Source: Aquimonas sp964586455 (lineage in GTDB: Bacteria > Pseudomonadota > Gammaproteobacteria > Xanthomonadales > Xanthomonadaceae). Taken from it: a stretch of DNA of 64,000 nucleotides. The first letter of the stretch is position 1. Each line of letters opens with the position of its first letter. Under the pieces are notes generated by a model, which made no database searches, was not told where the DNA came from, and saw nothing but the letters and a program-made list of their open reading frames with translations. A program made the translations under genes and the position numbers. Shown here in pieces: positions 43,812-52,573 of the stretch. Location: assembly GCA_964586455.1 (NCBI GenBank), contig CAZPHV010000002.1, positions 135,355-199,354 of the forward strand, written 5' to 3'.

Positions 43812-45080
43812 ATGGAACTGTTTCGCAGTGAAGCGCTTGAGTCGCGCCGCGACGATGGGTTGGGCACGATTGACCTTTCTCGAAATCGCCTGAGCTGGTG
43901 GCTGCCGGCCTTGCTGGTCGGCGCGCTGTGTGTATTCGTGTGCTTCCTGGCCTTCGGTCAACACCAGCGGCGCGTTGCTGCCTCGGGCATGTTGGTGTCC
44001 AGCGCAGGTCTGCTGGACGTGAGATCACCCGAGGTTGGAGTGCTGGACGCTTTGCGGGTCGAGCCGGGGCAGCGGGTGAACCAAGGTGAAGTGCTTGCCA
44101 CGCTCTTCGTCGACACGTACGCGGACGGCCCGAATCTGCCGGGCAATCCTGTCGGATCTAAGGTCGAGTCCGTTCTTTCGCAGCAGATTGCTCATGTGCA
44201 GGCGGAACTGGACGCAGCGCGCACCGCGGCTACCCTGCGCCAACGCGCGCTGCAAGATGAGCTGGAACTTGACACTCGCCAACTCGAAGCTCTTGAAGTG
44301 CTCCGACAAACACAGGAGGTCGAACTTGTCGACGCGCGACGCTTCCAGCAGCGCGCGCAGACATTGGGCCGCGGCGCCCTCAGTGAGGTCCAGCTCCGAA
44401 GCTACCGAGCTGAGGTGGTCGCCCACGAGCTCGCTCTGGCAGAGGCGGAGCTGCGCGCGATGGAGCTGCAGCGGCGGTTGGCCCGTACTGGGGCCGAACT
44501 GCAGGCAGTGCCGCTGGACAGCGCGAGAAGCTTGGCTGGCATTGAGGCGCGCTTGGCTGAGCTGCGGCTCTCCAGCACGCGCAACGCCGCTTCGCGTCGA
44601 ATCGAGCTGCGCGCTTCGCGCAGCGGTGTGATCGCCGAGGCCCTGAGCAGCGTTGGACAGCCGGTGGATCGAGGCCAGCTGTTGTTGCAATTGATGCCCG
44701 AGGGCAGCGAGCTGGAGGCCGAGCTCTGGCTGCCCTCGGAAGCCATCGGCATGGTTGAGCCCAATACGCCGGTGCACCTGCGCCTGCGGCCCTTTCCGTT
44801 CCGCAGTTTTGGCCTGCAGTCCGGACGGGTGAAGAGTATCGCCGCAGTGGCCCTGACCGAAGCCCAGGCCGGCACCACGGGACCCCAATCCGGGCCGCCG
44901 CGCTACAGGGTGCGCGTCGCGCTGGAGGCGCAGGCCGTGCAGGCGCCGGATGGTTCCGAGCGCAGCCTGCGGGCGGGCATGCAGGTAGATGCCGACTTCC
45001 TGCTCGAGTCGCGTCCGCTGTATCAAGCGCTATGGCCGCAGCGCGCCGCACCGCAGATCGCTTCACAGGAGCGCATCTGA
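43812..45080 (+). CDS. HlyD-family membrane-fusion adaptor of a peptide exporter
   Basis: 422 residues. A cytoplasmic N-terminus and one membrane helix (LSWWLPALLVGALCVFVCFL) are followed by a lipoyl half (GLLDVRSPEVGVLDALRVEP, GQRVNQGEVLATL), a long coiled coil (~110-260: ...QQIAHVQAELDAARTAATLR...) and the second lipoyl half (IELRASRSGVIAEALSSVGQ). A beta-barrel domain (AELWLPSEAIGMVEPNTPVH) completes it. It should link the C39 ABC exporter at 45080 to the periplasm or outer-membrane channel. Its stop overlaps the ABC start (TGATG), so the two are co-translated. Confidence 0.9.
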   Translation: MELFRSEALESRRDDGLGTIDLSRNRLSWWLPALLVGALCVFVCFLAFGQHQRRVAASGMLVSSAGLLDVRSPEVGVLDALRVEPGQRVNQGEVLATLFVDTYADGPNLPGNPVGSKVESVLSQQIAHVQAELDAARTAATLRQRALQDELELDTRQLEALEVLRQTQEVELVDARRFQQRAQTLGRGALSEVQLRSYRAEVVAHELALAEAELRAMELQRRLARTGAELQAVPLDSARSLAGIEARLAELRLSSTRNAASRRIELRASRSGVIAEALSSVGQPVDRGQLLLQLMPEGSELEAELWLPSEAIGMVEPNTPVHLRLRPFPFRSFGLQSGRVKSIAAVALTEAQAGTTGPQSGPPRYRVRVALEAQAVQAPDGSERSLRAGMQVDADFLLESRPLYQALWPQRAAPQIASQERI

Positions 45081-47329
45081 TGGCCGGTTTTCTGCGCCGG
45101 TTCTGGGGCGAGGGGCGTCGCGTGCCGATGATCCGGCAGAGCGAGTTCGCAGAGTGCGGCCTGGCCTGCATTGCGATGATCGCGAACGCGTATGGCCACG
45201 AGTTGGACCTCGCGGCGATGCGACGCCGGTTCGGCGGCAGCAGTGTCGGCAGCTCACTCGGCAGCCTGATCCGAATGGCCGATCAGCTGCACCTGTCCGC
45301 GCGCCCGCTGCGGATTGAACTGGAATACCTGAAGGCTCTCCGAACACCCGCCCTGCTGCACTGGCAGATGTCGCACTACGTGGTTCTGGTTGCGGCAAGT
45401 CACGATTGCATACGTATCCACGATCCCGCCGGCGGCGTGCGGGACGTGCCGATGCGTGAGGTCAACCAGAGCTTCACCGGCGTGGCGGTGGAGTTCTCAG
45501 CGAAAGAAAACTTCAGTCCGGTGCAGGAACGCCGCCGCCTCTCGCTGCGCCAACTGGTAGGCCGCGTGCAGGGCCTGGCCTCCGCCGCCGGACAGGTGCT
45601 GGTGCTGGCGCTCGTGCTTGAGCTGTTGACCTTGAGTCTCCCGCTGATCATGCAGTGGGTGTTGGACGGCGTGCTTGGCGCGGCGGATCTGTCCCTACTC
45701 ACACTGCTTGCGGTGGGTGGCATGGTGATCGTGGTGTTCCAGGCGCTGACCCAGGGCCTGCGCGGCATGCTGGTGGCATCCATCGGCGCCACCCTGAAAG
45801 CGCAATGGAGCAACTCACTGTTCGGGCGCCTAATCCGTTTGCCTTTCCATTTCTTTGAGAGGCGTGAGGTTGGCGAGATCATGTCGCGCTTCCACTCCGT
45901 CCAATCCGTGCAGCAGACCCTCTCCGTCAGCTTCATCGATGCCCTGCTGGATGGCCTGACTGTGGTGCTGGTGCTGATCGTGCTCGCGATCTACAGCCTG
46001 CCCATGACCGCACTGGTAGTCACTGCCGTTGGGCTGTACGCCCTCATCCGTTGGCTGGCGTATCGCCTGATCTACCGGCTGAACGAAGAGCGCCTGGGCC
46101 ACGAGGCCAAACGCCAGACGCTAATGCTGGAGGCCGTGCGCGCCATCCTCTGCATCAAGCTCGCCGGCGCCGAAGCAGCACGCCACGCGCGCGTCGCGAA
46201 CGCAACCTTCGAGGTCGCGGGACGCGATGCGAGGGTGGACGGCCTGGAGGCCGCCGTCGGAGCAGGATCACGGCTAATCTTCGGACTGCTGCGCATCGGC
46301 TTACTATGGCTAGGCGCATGGCTGGTCCTATCGCAGGTATTCAGCGTGGGCGCCATGGTCGCCTTTCTGGCATTTGCCGAAGTGTTCGCGCAGCGTGCGA
46401 GCAACCTCGTGGACCACCTTTCCGAACTGCGCCTGCTCGACCTGCATGCCGAGCGAATCGCCGACATCGCCCTGGAACCGCCGGAGCACGTCTCGGAAGG
46501 GGGCTCCGGTCATGCTCGGTCCCTGCGTCCCCGTGTGCAAGTCCAGCACCTGGGTTTCCGCTACATGCACGACGGTCCCAGGGTGCTGGACGACATCAGC
46601 TTCGCTTTGGAGCCCGGCGAGCACGTTGCCATCGTTGGCGCCTCGGGCTGTGGCAAAACAACGCTCGCGAAACTGCTGCTGGGATTGCTGCAGCCGGAGC
46701 GCGGCGAGATTCGCATCGACGGCGTCGAGCTGAAGCACTTCGGACTCGCGCGCCTGCGCCAACTGTTCGGCACGGTGATGCAAGGGGATCAGCTGATGTC
46801 CGGCACGATCGCCGACAACATCGCCTTCTTTGATCCGGAAGCACGCTTCGAGCAAGTCGTGGAGGCAGCGCAGTCCGCGGCGATCCATGAGGACATCCTG
46901 GCCCTGCCGATGGGCTACGAGACCCCGGTGGGTGATCTCGGTGCTTCCCTTTCCGGTGGACAGAAGCAGCGGATCCTGCTGGCGCGCGCGCTGTACCGGC
47001 AGCCCTCCATCCTTTTGCTGGATGAAGCAACCAGCCATCTGGATGTGCCCTGCGAGCGAAGGATCAACGCGCGGATCGCCGCCCTGTCGATCACCCGCAT
47101 CGTGATCGCGCACCGCCCGGAAACCATCGCCGCCGCTGATCGCGTGCTGGAGTTTGTGGATGGCCGCCTGGTGAGTGATTCCGCCAGCGCCCGCCTTTCG
47201 CGCCTGCACCAGGCGCCCTGCAGCCACCGTGGTGAACCGCATTTCAGTTTGGGCGCGAGTTCGCGTCCGGGACCCACGTCCGACGGGTCAGAGGTCGGAC
47301 AACTTGAAACCGTGAGGAACAGTTCATGA
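45080..47329 (+). CDS. Peptidase-containing ABC transporter (C39-PCAT) for leader cleavage and export
   Basis: 749 residues. Residues ~15-135 form a C39 cysteine peptidase: RQSEFAECGLACIAMIANAY (Cys26), MSHYVVLVAASHD (His) and IHDPAGG (Asp). Six membrane helices follow (about 165-440). The ATPase has Walker A VGASGCGKTTLAKLL, signature LSGGQKQRILLARAL, Walker B SILLLDEATSHLD and switch IVIAHR. PCATs cut double-glycine-type leaders and export the core. The last codons overlap the precursor start (ATGA). This arrangement couples transporter and precursor translation and makes the substrate assignment strong. Confidence 0.93.
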   Translation: MAGFLRRFWGEGRRVPMIRQSEFAECGLACIAMIANAYGHELDLAAMRRRFGGSSVGSSLGSLIRMADQLHLSARPLRIELEYLKALRTPALLHWQMSHYVVLVAASHDCIRIHDPAGGVRDVPMREVNQSFTGVAVEFSAKENFSPVQERRRLSLRQLVGRVQGLASAAGQVLVLALVLELLTLSLPLIMQWVLDGVLGAADLSLLTLLAVGGMVIVVFQALTQGLRGMLVASIGATLKAQWSNSLFGRLIRLPFHFFERREVGEIMSRFHSVQSVQQTLSVSFIDALLDGLTVVLVLIVLAIYSLPMTALVVTAVGLYALIRWLAYRLIYRLNEERLGHEAKRQTLMLEAVRAILCIKLAGAEAARHARVANATFEVAGRDARVDGLEAAVGAGSRLIFGLLRIGLLWLGAWLVLSQVFSVGAMVAFLAFAEVFAQRASNLVDHLSELRLLDLHAERIADIALEPPEHVSEGGSGHARSLRPRVQVQHLGFRYMHDGPRVLDDISFALEPGEHVAIVGASGCGKTTLAKLLLGLLQPERGEIRIDGVELKHFGLARLRQLFGTVMQGDQLMSGTIADNIAFFDPEARFEQVVEAAQSAAIHEDILALPMGYETPVGDLGASLSGGQKQRILLARALYRQPSILLLDEATSHLDVPCERRINARIAALSITRIVIAHRPETIAAADRVLEFVDGRLVSDSASARLSRLHQAPCSHRGEPHFSLGASSRPGPTSDGSEVGQLETVRNSS

Positions 47330-47487
47330 AAGAGAAGATTGAAGAAACCGTACGTCCCCTGGCCTTCCAGCTGGCCCGTGAGTTGAATGAAAAGGAAGTC
47401 GAGGCGATCGCGGGTGCGGGTGTTTCGTACACCTATCCGCCCCCGGGACACCAGAACGATCCGAACTGGCGTGACTGGCACGATTGA
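47326..47487 (+). CDS. RiPP precursor peptide (graspetide-type) with GA-type leader
   Basis: 53 residues, overlapping the transporter stop. The leader reads MKEKIEETVRPLAFQLAREL and NEKEVEAIAGA. It fits the double-glycine leader consensus with cleavage after Ala31: L20 at -12, N21 at -11, E24 at -8, V25 at -7, I28 at -4, and G30-A31 at -2/-1. The 22-residue core starts GVSYTYPPPGHQ and ends NDPNWRDWHD. It offers hydroxyl acceptors Ser34 and Thr36 and carboxyl donors Asp45, Asp50 and Asp53, as needed for omega-ester or amide cross-links made by the adjacent ATP-grasp ligase. I know no characterised graspetide with this core. Confidence 0.78.
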   Translation: MKEKIEETVRPLAFQLARELNEKEVEAIAGAGVSYTYPPPGHQNDPNWRDWHD

Positions 47488-47497
47488 TCGTTGAAAC

Positions 47498-47521
47498 GGC
47501 GAGGGCTCGTGAGCCCTCGCC
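47498..47521 (+). terminator. Perfect hairpin between precursor and ligase
   Basis: GGCGAGGGCT-CGTG-AGCCCTCGCC is a perfect ten-pair stem with a tetraloop, 11 bases after the precursor stop. No U-run follows, so it may act as a partial terminator or as a 3' stabiliser. Either would make precursor mRNA more abundant than ligase mRNA, which suits a substrate/enzyme pair. Confidence 0.6.
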
Positions 47522-47606
47522 GCTCACCGGCAGGTGTGACGCCCATCTACAGCAGTCCTAGACCAAACTGTTTTAGACCTAATAGCTTCAGTGGGTGAGA
47601 GATTAC

Positions 47607-48683
47607 ATGATGAATAGAGAAAGCTGCTTAATCATCTCACATGACGCGGACATGAACGCCCATGCTGTGAATTGGGGGATCGCCTCGGTTGGTGGTTCCT
47701 GTTGCTGGCTGCGTAGCGGATCCCTCGCGGACGATGCTCTTCCTTCACTAGCATGGTCAGTGAGCACGAACACTGCTGTTGCGCGTCATGGACGCATCGC
47801 TGATGCTAATTGGTCCGGAGTTCTATTTCGTTTGCATCGCGAACCGCAAAAACTCCAACTCGAGATCAGAGAAGATAGAGTTTTTGTCGAGCGGGAGTGG
47901 GGAGTATTCCAAGAGAGCGTTTTTTCTCTCGGTACCGAAGCCATCAACGGACTCTGGGTTAACGATCCGGTGATGGCCGCACGCGCTGAAAGCAAGCTTG
48001 TTCAGCTGCAAGAAGCTCGCCGATGTGGGTTTAACTTGCCTGATACCCTGATCGGCAACGACGGAGATGCCATTCTTGAGTTTCTTTCCAAAAACTCTGC
48101 CGCCGTCTACAAGCCTTTTAGATCGAACGGATGGAGCGTTGATGGTCGGTACATACAAACACCGGCAACACGCCTGAAAGATGGCTCCCATATTGACCGT
48201 CGTGTTCTTGGGCTCTGTCCTGGCATATATCAGTCTCTTATTGAAAAGAGGGCTGATTGGCGCGTCACAGTTATCGGGAACCGGGTCTACGCTGTGCAAA
48301 TTGAATTCGATTCTGGAGCGGAGGAAATTGACTGGCGCCCCAAGCTCCTTCTGGATGGTCGGAAGCGGTGCGCACAAGGCGAGCTACCAACCTCGATAAT
48401 CAAGAAGACCCTCGACTTCATGGGGCGTCTTGGCCTTTGCTATGGAGCGCTTGACCTTGTGGAAGACCTAGATGGTGTTTTTTGGTTCCTCGAGATCAAT
48501 CCTTCTGGCCAGTTCCTCTTCGTCGAACATCTGCTGCCCGAGCTGCGTTTGCTGCAGAGCCTCTGCGCGATGCTGCTCGAGGGTCGGCCCGACTACGATC
48601 CCGACCACTGCAAGGGCGTAAGTCTTGCGGCCTTCCGCGAAAGCCCCGCGGGCAAGCTATTCGAAGCTAACCGCGCCGCGTAG
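47607..48683 (+). CDS. ATP-grasp RiPP ligase (MvdC/MvdD-like graspetide synthetase)
   Basis: 358 residues from the ATG at 47607 (a second ATG follows directly). The N-domain starts ESCLIISHDADMNAHAVNWG. The central part has AVYKPFRSNGWSVDGRYIQT (ATP-binding lysine region), YQSLIEKRADWRVTVIGNRV, AVQIEF and the metal/ATP motif FWFLEINPSGQFLFVEHLLP. The ExNPxGQ(F/W) signature is that of microviridin-type ligases, which join Ser/Thr/Lys to Asp/Glu side chains of a precursor. Only one ligase is present. The gene is clearly AT-richer than its neighbours, which indicates recent acquisition. Confidence 0.85.
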   Translation: MMNRESCLIISHDADMNAHAVNWGIASVGGSCCWLRSGSLADDALPSLAWSVSTNTAVARHGRIADANWSGVLFRLHREPQKLQLEIREDRVFVEREWGVFQESVFSLGTEAINGLWVNDPVMAARAESKLVQLQEARRCGFNLPDTLIGNDGDAILEFLSKNSAAVYKPFRSNGWSVDGRYIQTPATRLKDGSHIDRRVLGLCPGIYQSLIEKRADWRVTVIGNRVYAVQIEFDSGAEEIDWRPKLLLDGRKRCAQGELPTSIIKKTLDFMGRLGLCYGALDLVEDLDGVFWFLEINPSGQFLFVEHLLPELRLLQSLCAMLLEGRPDYDPDHCKGVSLAAFRESPAGKLFEANRAA

Positions 48684-48860
48684 GAAAGTGCTCAACAAAA
48701 GACCAGTGCCCGTCTTGGCGGCCATCAGGGCCCTATTGGCCGAGCTCCGTTCGCCAAGGTGGTTCGCCATCGCTTACATTCGCTCGTGCGAAATCGTCGT
48801 GCAAAGGCCACCCGGTGGCGGCGACTGAGGCGCATGGCCGCGTGAGGGGGAACATCCCAC

Positions 48861-49805
48861 TCAGCCGACGTAACCGGCCAGCACGAACAGGGCGAGCACA
48901 CTCAGCCAGACCAGCAGCACCCGCCAGACCAGACTCATTGCATCGCGAAGTTCGCGCAGCGCGCCTTCGGGAATCTCTGCTGCGCTCGCCGTCGCGGCAT
49001 CGGCACCCGTCAGTTCGGCCTCCAGCGGCGGTGGCAGACCTGCGTCCAGCGCATCTTCGATCAACTCCTCGCGGACGCTGGCGCGCGCGGCGGCGTCGAG
49101 AAAGCCGAGATCCAGCACCAGCCAACCTTCACCACGTCCGGCGTGCCAGTCGCGCCAGGCCGCGAGCACGGCATCGAAGTGCGCCGCCAGAGCCAGCGCC
49201 AGGCACATCAGCTGCGCGGGCGCCCAATCCAGCAGCAGGGCGAACTGGCGCAGCGGCTCGCGCTGGCCTTCCGGCGCGGCATCGCGCTCGCGCGCGGCCA
49301 GCTGGGCCAGGCGATACAGCAGCGCGCCGAAGGCACCGAGCAGCAGGAACCAGAACAGCACGCCGAACCAGCGCGCCAGGCCCTGGCGAAACACCGTGTG
49401 CACCAGCGGCGTGCCGGAGGTCGCGCAGTCAACGCAGCCCTCGCTGAGCTCGACCAGGGCCTGGCGGCGCGCGTCGGCATCGGGCGCGGACGCCAGCGCT
49501 TCGACGTCCAGATCAAGATCGCGCGGGCCCCAGCACAGGAACAACACGACCAGCTGCAGCAGGAAAGCCGGCAGCCCGTACAGCCAGCCCGACAGCATCC
49601 ACTGCAGCGCAGCCAGCGCCAGCAGCGGCAGCACCAGTGCCGGCAGCCAGCCCCAACGCCCGGCCAGGCTGGGCTGGCGGCCCAGCGACTCCAGCGCATC
49701 GCGCAGCACCGCGGCGATGCGATCGTGCTGACGCAGACGCTGCGCGGCCGGCACCAGATGGTCCAGCACCAGCGAAAGCACCACGGCAACCAGCGCAGCA
49801 GACAT
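48861..49805 (-). CDS. ampE: AmpE-like inner-membrane protein
   Basis: 314 residues. Four hydrophobic regions (LVPALVLPLLALAALQWMLS..., LPAFLLQLVVLFLCWG, RWFGVLFWFLLLGAFGALLY, VWRVLLVWLSVLALFVLAGY) surround a cytoplasmic part. Motifs shared with AmpE are FLLQLVVLFLCWGPRDL, FRQGLARWFGVLFWFLLLGA, and DWAPAQLMCLALALAAHFD with WRDW. AmpE is related to CbiB/CobD and is linked with AmpD in beta-lactam sensing; its biochemical activity is unclear. ampD is not in the window. Divergent from the helical protein at 50024. Confidence 0.85.
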   Translation of the reverse strand: MSAALVAVVLSLVLDHLVPAAQRLRQHDRIAAVLRDALESLGRQPSLAGRWGWLPALVLPLLALAALQWMLSGWLYGLPAFLLQLVVLFLCWGPRDLDLDVEALASAPDADARRQALVELSEGCVDCATSGTPLVHTVFRQGLARWFGVLFWFLLLGAFGALLYRLAQLAARERDAAPEGQREPLRQFALLLDWAPAQLMCLALALAAHFDAVLAAWRDWHAGRGEGWLVLDLGFLDAAARASVREELIEDALDAGLPPPLEAELTGADAATASAAEIPEGALRELRDAMSLVWRVLLVWLSVLALFVLAGYVG

Positions 49806-50023
49806 TGTTCGGTTTCCTTCTCAAAGCGGCGCGGCAGCCGATCGGCGGCCACGCGTGACGACGCGAGCGTGGTGGAAAAGCCGGCAGCTCGCAAGTCGCA
49901 GCGCCACCGGATCAGCCTGGCGCAGGCCGCTGTTGGCAGCCAGCCCAGGCGAGTGCTGGCGTGACTCTGGCGCAGGTTTTGCCTATCTGTTGCTGCACGC
50001 CCCTCCCGCATCAGGAGCCCGAC

Positions 50024-50584
50024 ATGGCAGGCAGCGACGATATCCTCACCGCCGACAGCGCCACCGCGCTGTGGCAGGACCTGGTGCGCGAAGGCGAGCA
50101 GCGCTGCGGCGCCACGCTGGATGAGTACAGCGAGAGCTGGCTGGTGTTCACCCTGATGCGACATCTGGGCAGCACCGGGCTGGCTGAACCGGCGATGGCA
50201 CTGGTCTACCTCGATGCGATGCAGAAAACCGGCGCGGCCAGCCGCAGCCGTGCCCTGCAGGATGTCGGTGAGCGCTGCCTGCTGATCGCCGGCCTGTATC
50301 CGGAGCTGGCGCAGCGCCGGCGCGTCAGTCAGGCCTACTACATCGAACTCGGTCAGGGAGCCTTTCGCCAGTTGGCCGACGAGGCCCGTCGGGCCGCCGC
50401 CGAACTCTTCGAGGGCATCGCGCGGCAGTTCGCGCGGCTGGTGCGGGTGCTGATCGAGCTGCGCGCGCTGTCTGGCCAATGGCGTGGTCTGGCGCCGCTG
50501 GAGCGGCACGCACTGAGCCTTGCGGCAGGCACACCCGAAGACTTCAGCGGGCGGATTCTTCTGGCCGACGGCGGCCGCGCCTGA
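50024..50584 (+). CDS. Conserved-looking helical protein, function unknown
   Basis: 186 residues from the ATG at 50024, with CAGGAG upstream. It has no signal peptide or membrane segment. The sequence is almost entirely amphipathic helix: LWQDLVREGEQRCGATLDEY, SESWLVFTLMRHLGSTGLAE, ALQDVGERCLLIAGLYPELA, RQLADEARRAAAELFEGIAR, LVRVLIELRALSGQWRG. It has good codon usage and a clear ribosome site, so it is a real gene, but I recognise no domain. It is convergent with the TRAP permease gene (7-base gap). Confidence 0.72.
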   Translation: MAGSDDILTADSATALWQDLVREGEQRCGATLDEYSESWLVFTLMRHLGSTGLAEPAMALVYLDAMQKTGAASRSRALQDVGERCLLIAGLYPELAQRRRVSQAYYIELGQGAFRQLADEARRAAAELFEGIARQFARLVRVLIELRALSGQWRGLAPLERHALSLAAGTPEDFSGRILLADGGRA

Positions 50585-50591
50585 GGCGAAC

Positions 50592-51968
50592 TCAGCCGGC
50601 AGCCAGCGCCCCCGGCAGCCAGGTCGCCAGCGCCGGCCACAGCGCCAGCAGCAGCAGCATCAACAGCTGCAGGCCGATGAAGGGCAGCACGCCGCGGTAG
50701 AGGTCGGGCGTGGCCAGCGCGTCCGGCACCGCGCCACGCAGGTAGAACAGCGCGAAGCCGAAGGGTGGGGTCAGGAAACTGGTCTGCAGGTTGATCGCCA
50801 TCATCACCCCCAGCCAGACCGGATCAACGCCGAGCAGGAACAGAACGGGGGCGACGATCGGCACCACCACGAACACGATCTCGATGAAGTCGAGCACGAA
50901 GCCGAGCACAAACATCAGCAGCATCACCGCGACGATCGCGCCCCACTTTCCACCTGGCAGGCCGGTCAGCAAGGCATGCACGAGGTCGTCGCCGCCGAAG
51001 CCGCGGAACACCAGTGCGAACAGCGCAGCACCAACCAGAATCGCGAACACCATCGCGGTGATCAGCACGGTCTCGCGCGAGACCTGGCGCAGGCAGTCGA
51101 AGTCCAGCTGGCCGCGCAGCAAGGCCAGCAGGCTGGCCCCGACCGCACCGACGCCCGCGGCCTCGGTTGGCGTCGCGTAGCCGAACAGGATCGAGCCCAG
51201 CACACAGACGATCAGCAGCAGCAGCGGCAGCACTGCCATCAGCAGCTGCACGGGGCTGCGCTGCGGCAGCGCAGCGGGGTCGAGCGCCGGCGCGCGCTGC
51301 GGCTGACGCCACGCCACCCAGACTGCATACAGCAGGTACAGCGTCACCAGCATGAGGCCCGGCAAAATCGCGCCGGCAAACAGATCGCCGACCGAAACGG
51401 ACTCAGGCGCGAAGTTGCCGAGCTTCAACTGCGCCTGCTGATAGGCCGAGCCCAGTTGGTCACCCAACAGAACAAGCACGACCGAGGGCGGAATGATCTG
51501 CCCCAGCGTGCCTGACGCACACACCGAACCCGAGGCCAGCCGCGGGCAGTAGCCGTGACGCAGCATGGTCGGCAGCGCGATCAGGCCGAGCGTGACCACG
51601 GTGGCGCCAACGATGCCGGTCGACGCGGCCAACAGCGCACCGACCAGCAGCACCGCGAACACCAACCCGCCGCGCGCGCGCCCGAACTGCGCGGCTACGG
51701 ATTCGAGCAGATCTTCAGCCATCTTCGAGCGCTGCAGCATCACCCCCATGAATACGAACAGGGGCACCGCCAGCAGCGTCTCGTTGCCCATGATCCCGAA
51801 CACGCGGTTCGGAAACGCCTGCAGAAAGGAGGGATCGAACACGCCCAGCGCGATGCCCAGGCCGGCAAACAGCAGGGCCACGCCGCCCAGGGTGAAGGCC
51901 ACCGGGAAACCGAGCAGCAGGCCGCCGCACAGGGTCAGCACCAGCAGCAGCACCATCACTGCGTTCAT
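50592..51968 (-). CDS. TRAP transporter large permease subunit (DctM family)
   Basis: 458 residues with about 12-13 hydrophobic helices. DctM marks: VLLLVLTLCGGLLLGFPVAF, ETLLAVPLFVFMGVMLQRS, GALLAASTGIVGATVVTLGL, TLGQIIPPSVVLVLLGDQLG, GYATPTEAAGVGAVGA and a C-terminal LQTSFLTPPFGFALFYLRG. It uses an ion gradient to import an organic acid delivered by a periplasmic DctP protein. No dctP lies in the window, so the substrate is unknown and the system may depend on a distant binding protein. Its start overlaps the DctQ stop (ATGA). Confidence 0.9.
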   Translation of the reverse strand: MNAVMVLLLVLTLCGGLLLGFPVAFTLGGVALLFAGLGIALGVFDPSFLQAFPNRVFGIMGNETLLAVPLFVFMGVMLQRSKMAEDLLESVAAQFGRARGGLVFAVLLVGALLAASTGIVGATVVTLGLIALPTMLRHGYCPRLASGSVCASGTLGQIIPPSVVLVLLGDQLGSAYQQAQLKLGNFAPESVSVGDLFAGAILPGLMLVTLYLLYAVWVAWRQPQRAPALDPAALPQRSPVQLLMAVLPLLLLIVCVLGSILFGYATPTEAAGVGAVGASLLALLRGQLDFDCLRQVSRETVLITAMVFAILVGAALFALVFRGFGGDDLVHALLTGLPGGKWGAIVAVMLLMFVLGFVLDFIEIVFVVVPIVAPVLFLLGVDPVWLGVMMAINLQTSFLTPPFGFALFYLRGAVPDALATPDLYRGVLPFIGLQLLMLLLLALWPALATWLPGALAAG

Positions 51969-52573
51969 GCCGTCGGCTCGCGCTTGAAGGCATCACTCAG
52001 ACTGCGCACACACAGGGCCAGCGACTGCACCGCCAGCAGCCAGGCGCTGAGGGGAATCAGCGCCTTCAGCAGAAACACACCGCGCAGCCCGCCGGGCTCA
52101 CGCGAGGACTCTCCGATCCGCCAGCTGGCGGCGACGTAATCCAGGCTGATCCACAGCAGGAACAGCGCAAACGGCAGCAGCAGCAGGAGATGCCCGAAGG
52201 CCTCGACGAACGCCCGCGTGCGCGTCGAGAAGCGCGGCTGCAGCACGTCGACCCGCACGTGACGGTCATGCCGCAGCGCCCAGGCCATGCCGAGCATGAA
52301 GATGCAGGCATGCATCCACAGCATGGCTTCCTGCACCGCGATCGAGCCCTTGCCGAAGCCGTAGCGCGCGGCGACCAGGCCGAAGCACAGCAGCACCACC
52401 AGCGGGGTCAGGGTGATCAGCACTACACCCAGTGCACGCTGCAGGGCATCGAGCGCTCGCGGCAGGGCGACCAGCACGAGACCGACGAAGGCCAGCAGCC
52501 AAAGTGGCAGCACGACACCCCAGGCGTGGAAGCTGCCGGCCCACAGGCCGAAGGAATGCAGGGTGTCGATCAT
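51965..52573 (-). CDS. TRAP transporter small permease subunit (DctQ family)
   Basis: 202 residues from the ATG at 52573. Longer readings upstream run into tandem heptamer repeats and are rejected. Four helices are visible: VVLPLWLLAFVGLVLVAL, ALGVVLITLTPLVVLLCFGL, EAMLWMHACIFMLGMAWALR and LLLLPFALFLLWISLDYVAA. A typical DctQ motif HDRHVRVDV follows helix 3, and WRIGESSREPGG lies before the last segment. It forms the membrane complex with DctM. Confidence 0.85.
   Translation of the reverse strand: MIDTLHSFGLWAGSFHAWGVVLPLWLLAFVGLVLVALPRALDALQRALGVVLITLTPLVVLLCFGLVAARYGFGKGSIAVQEAMLWMHACIFMLGMAWALRHDRHVRVDVLQPRFSTRTRAFVEAFGHLLLLLPFALFLLWISLDYVAASWRIGESSREPGGLRGVFLLKALIPLSAWLLAVQSLALCVRSLSDAFKREPTA

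Noticed and set aside
43304..43867. 187-codon reverse-strand frame in the gap before the RiPP cluster
   Set aside because: Overlaps the start of the HlyD-type gene, has no family features and an unlikely composition.
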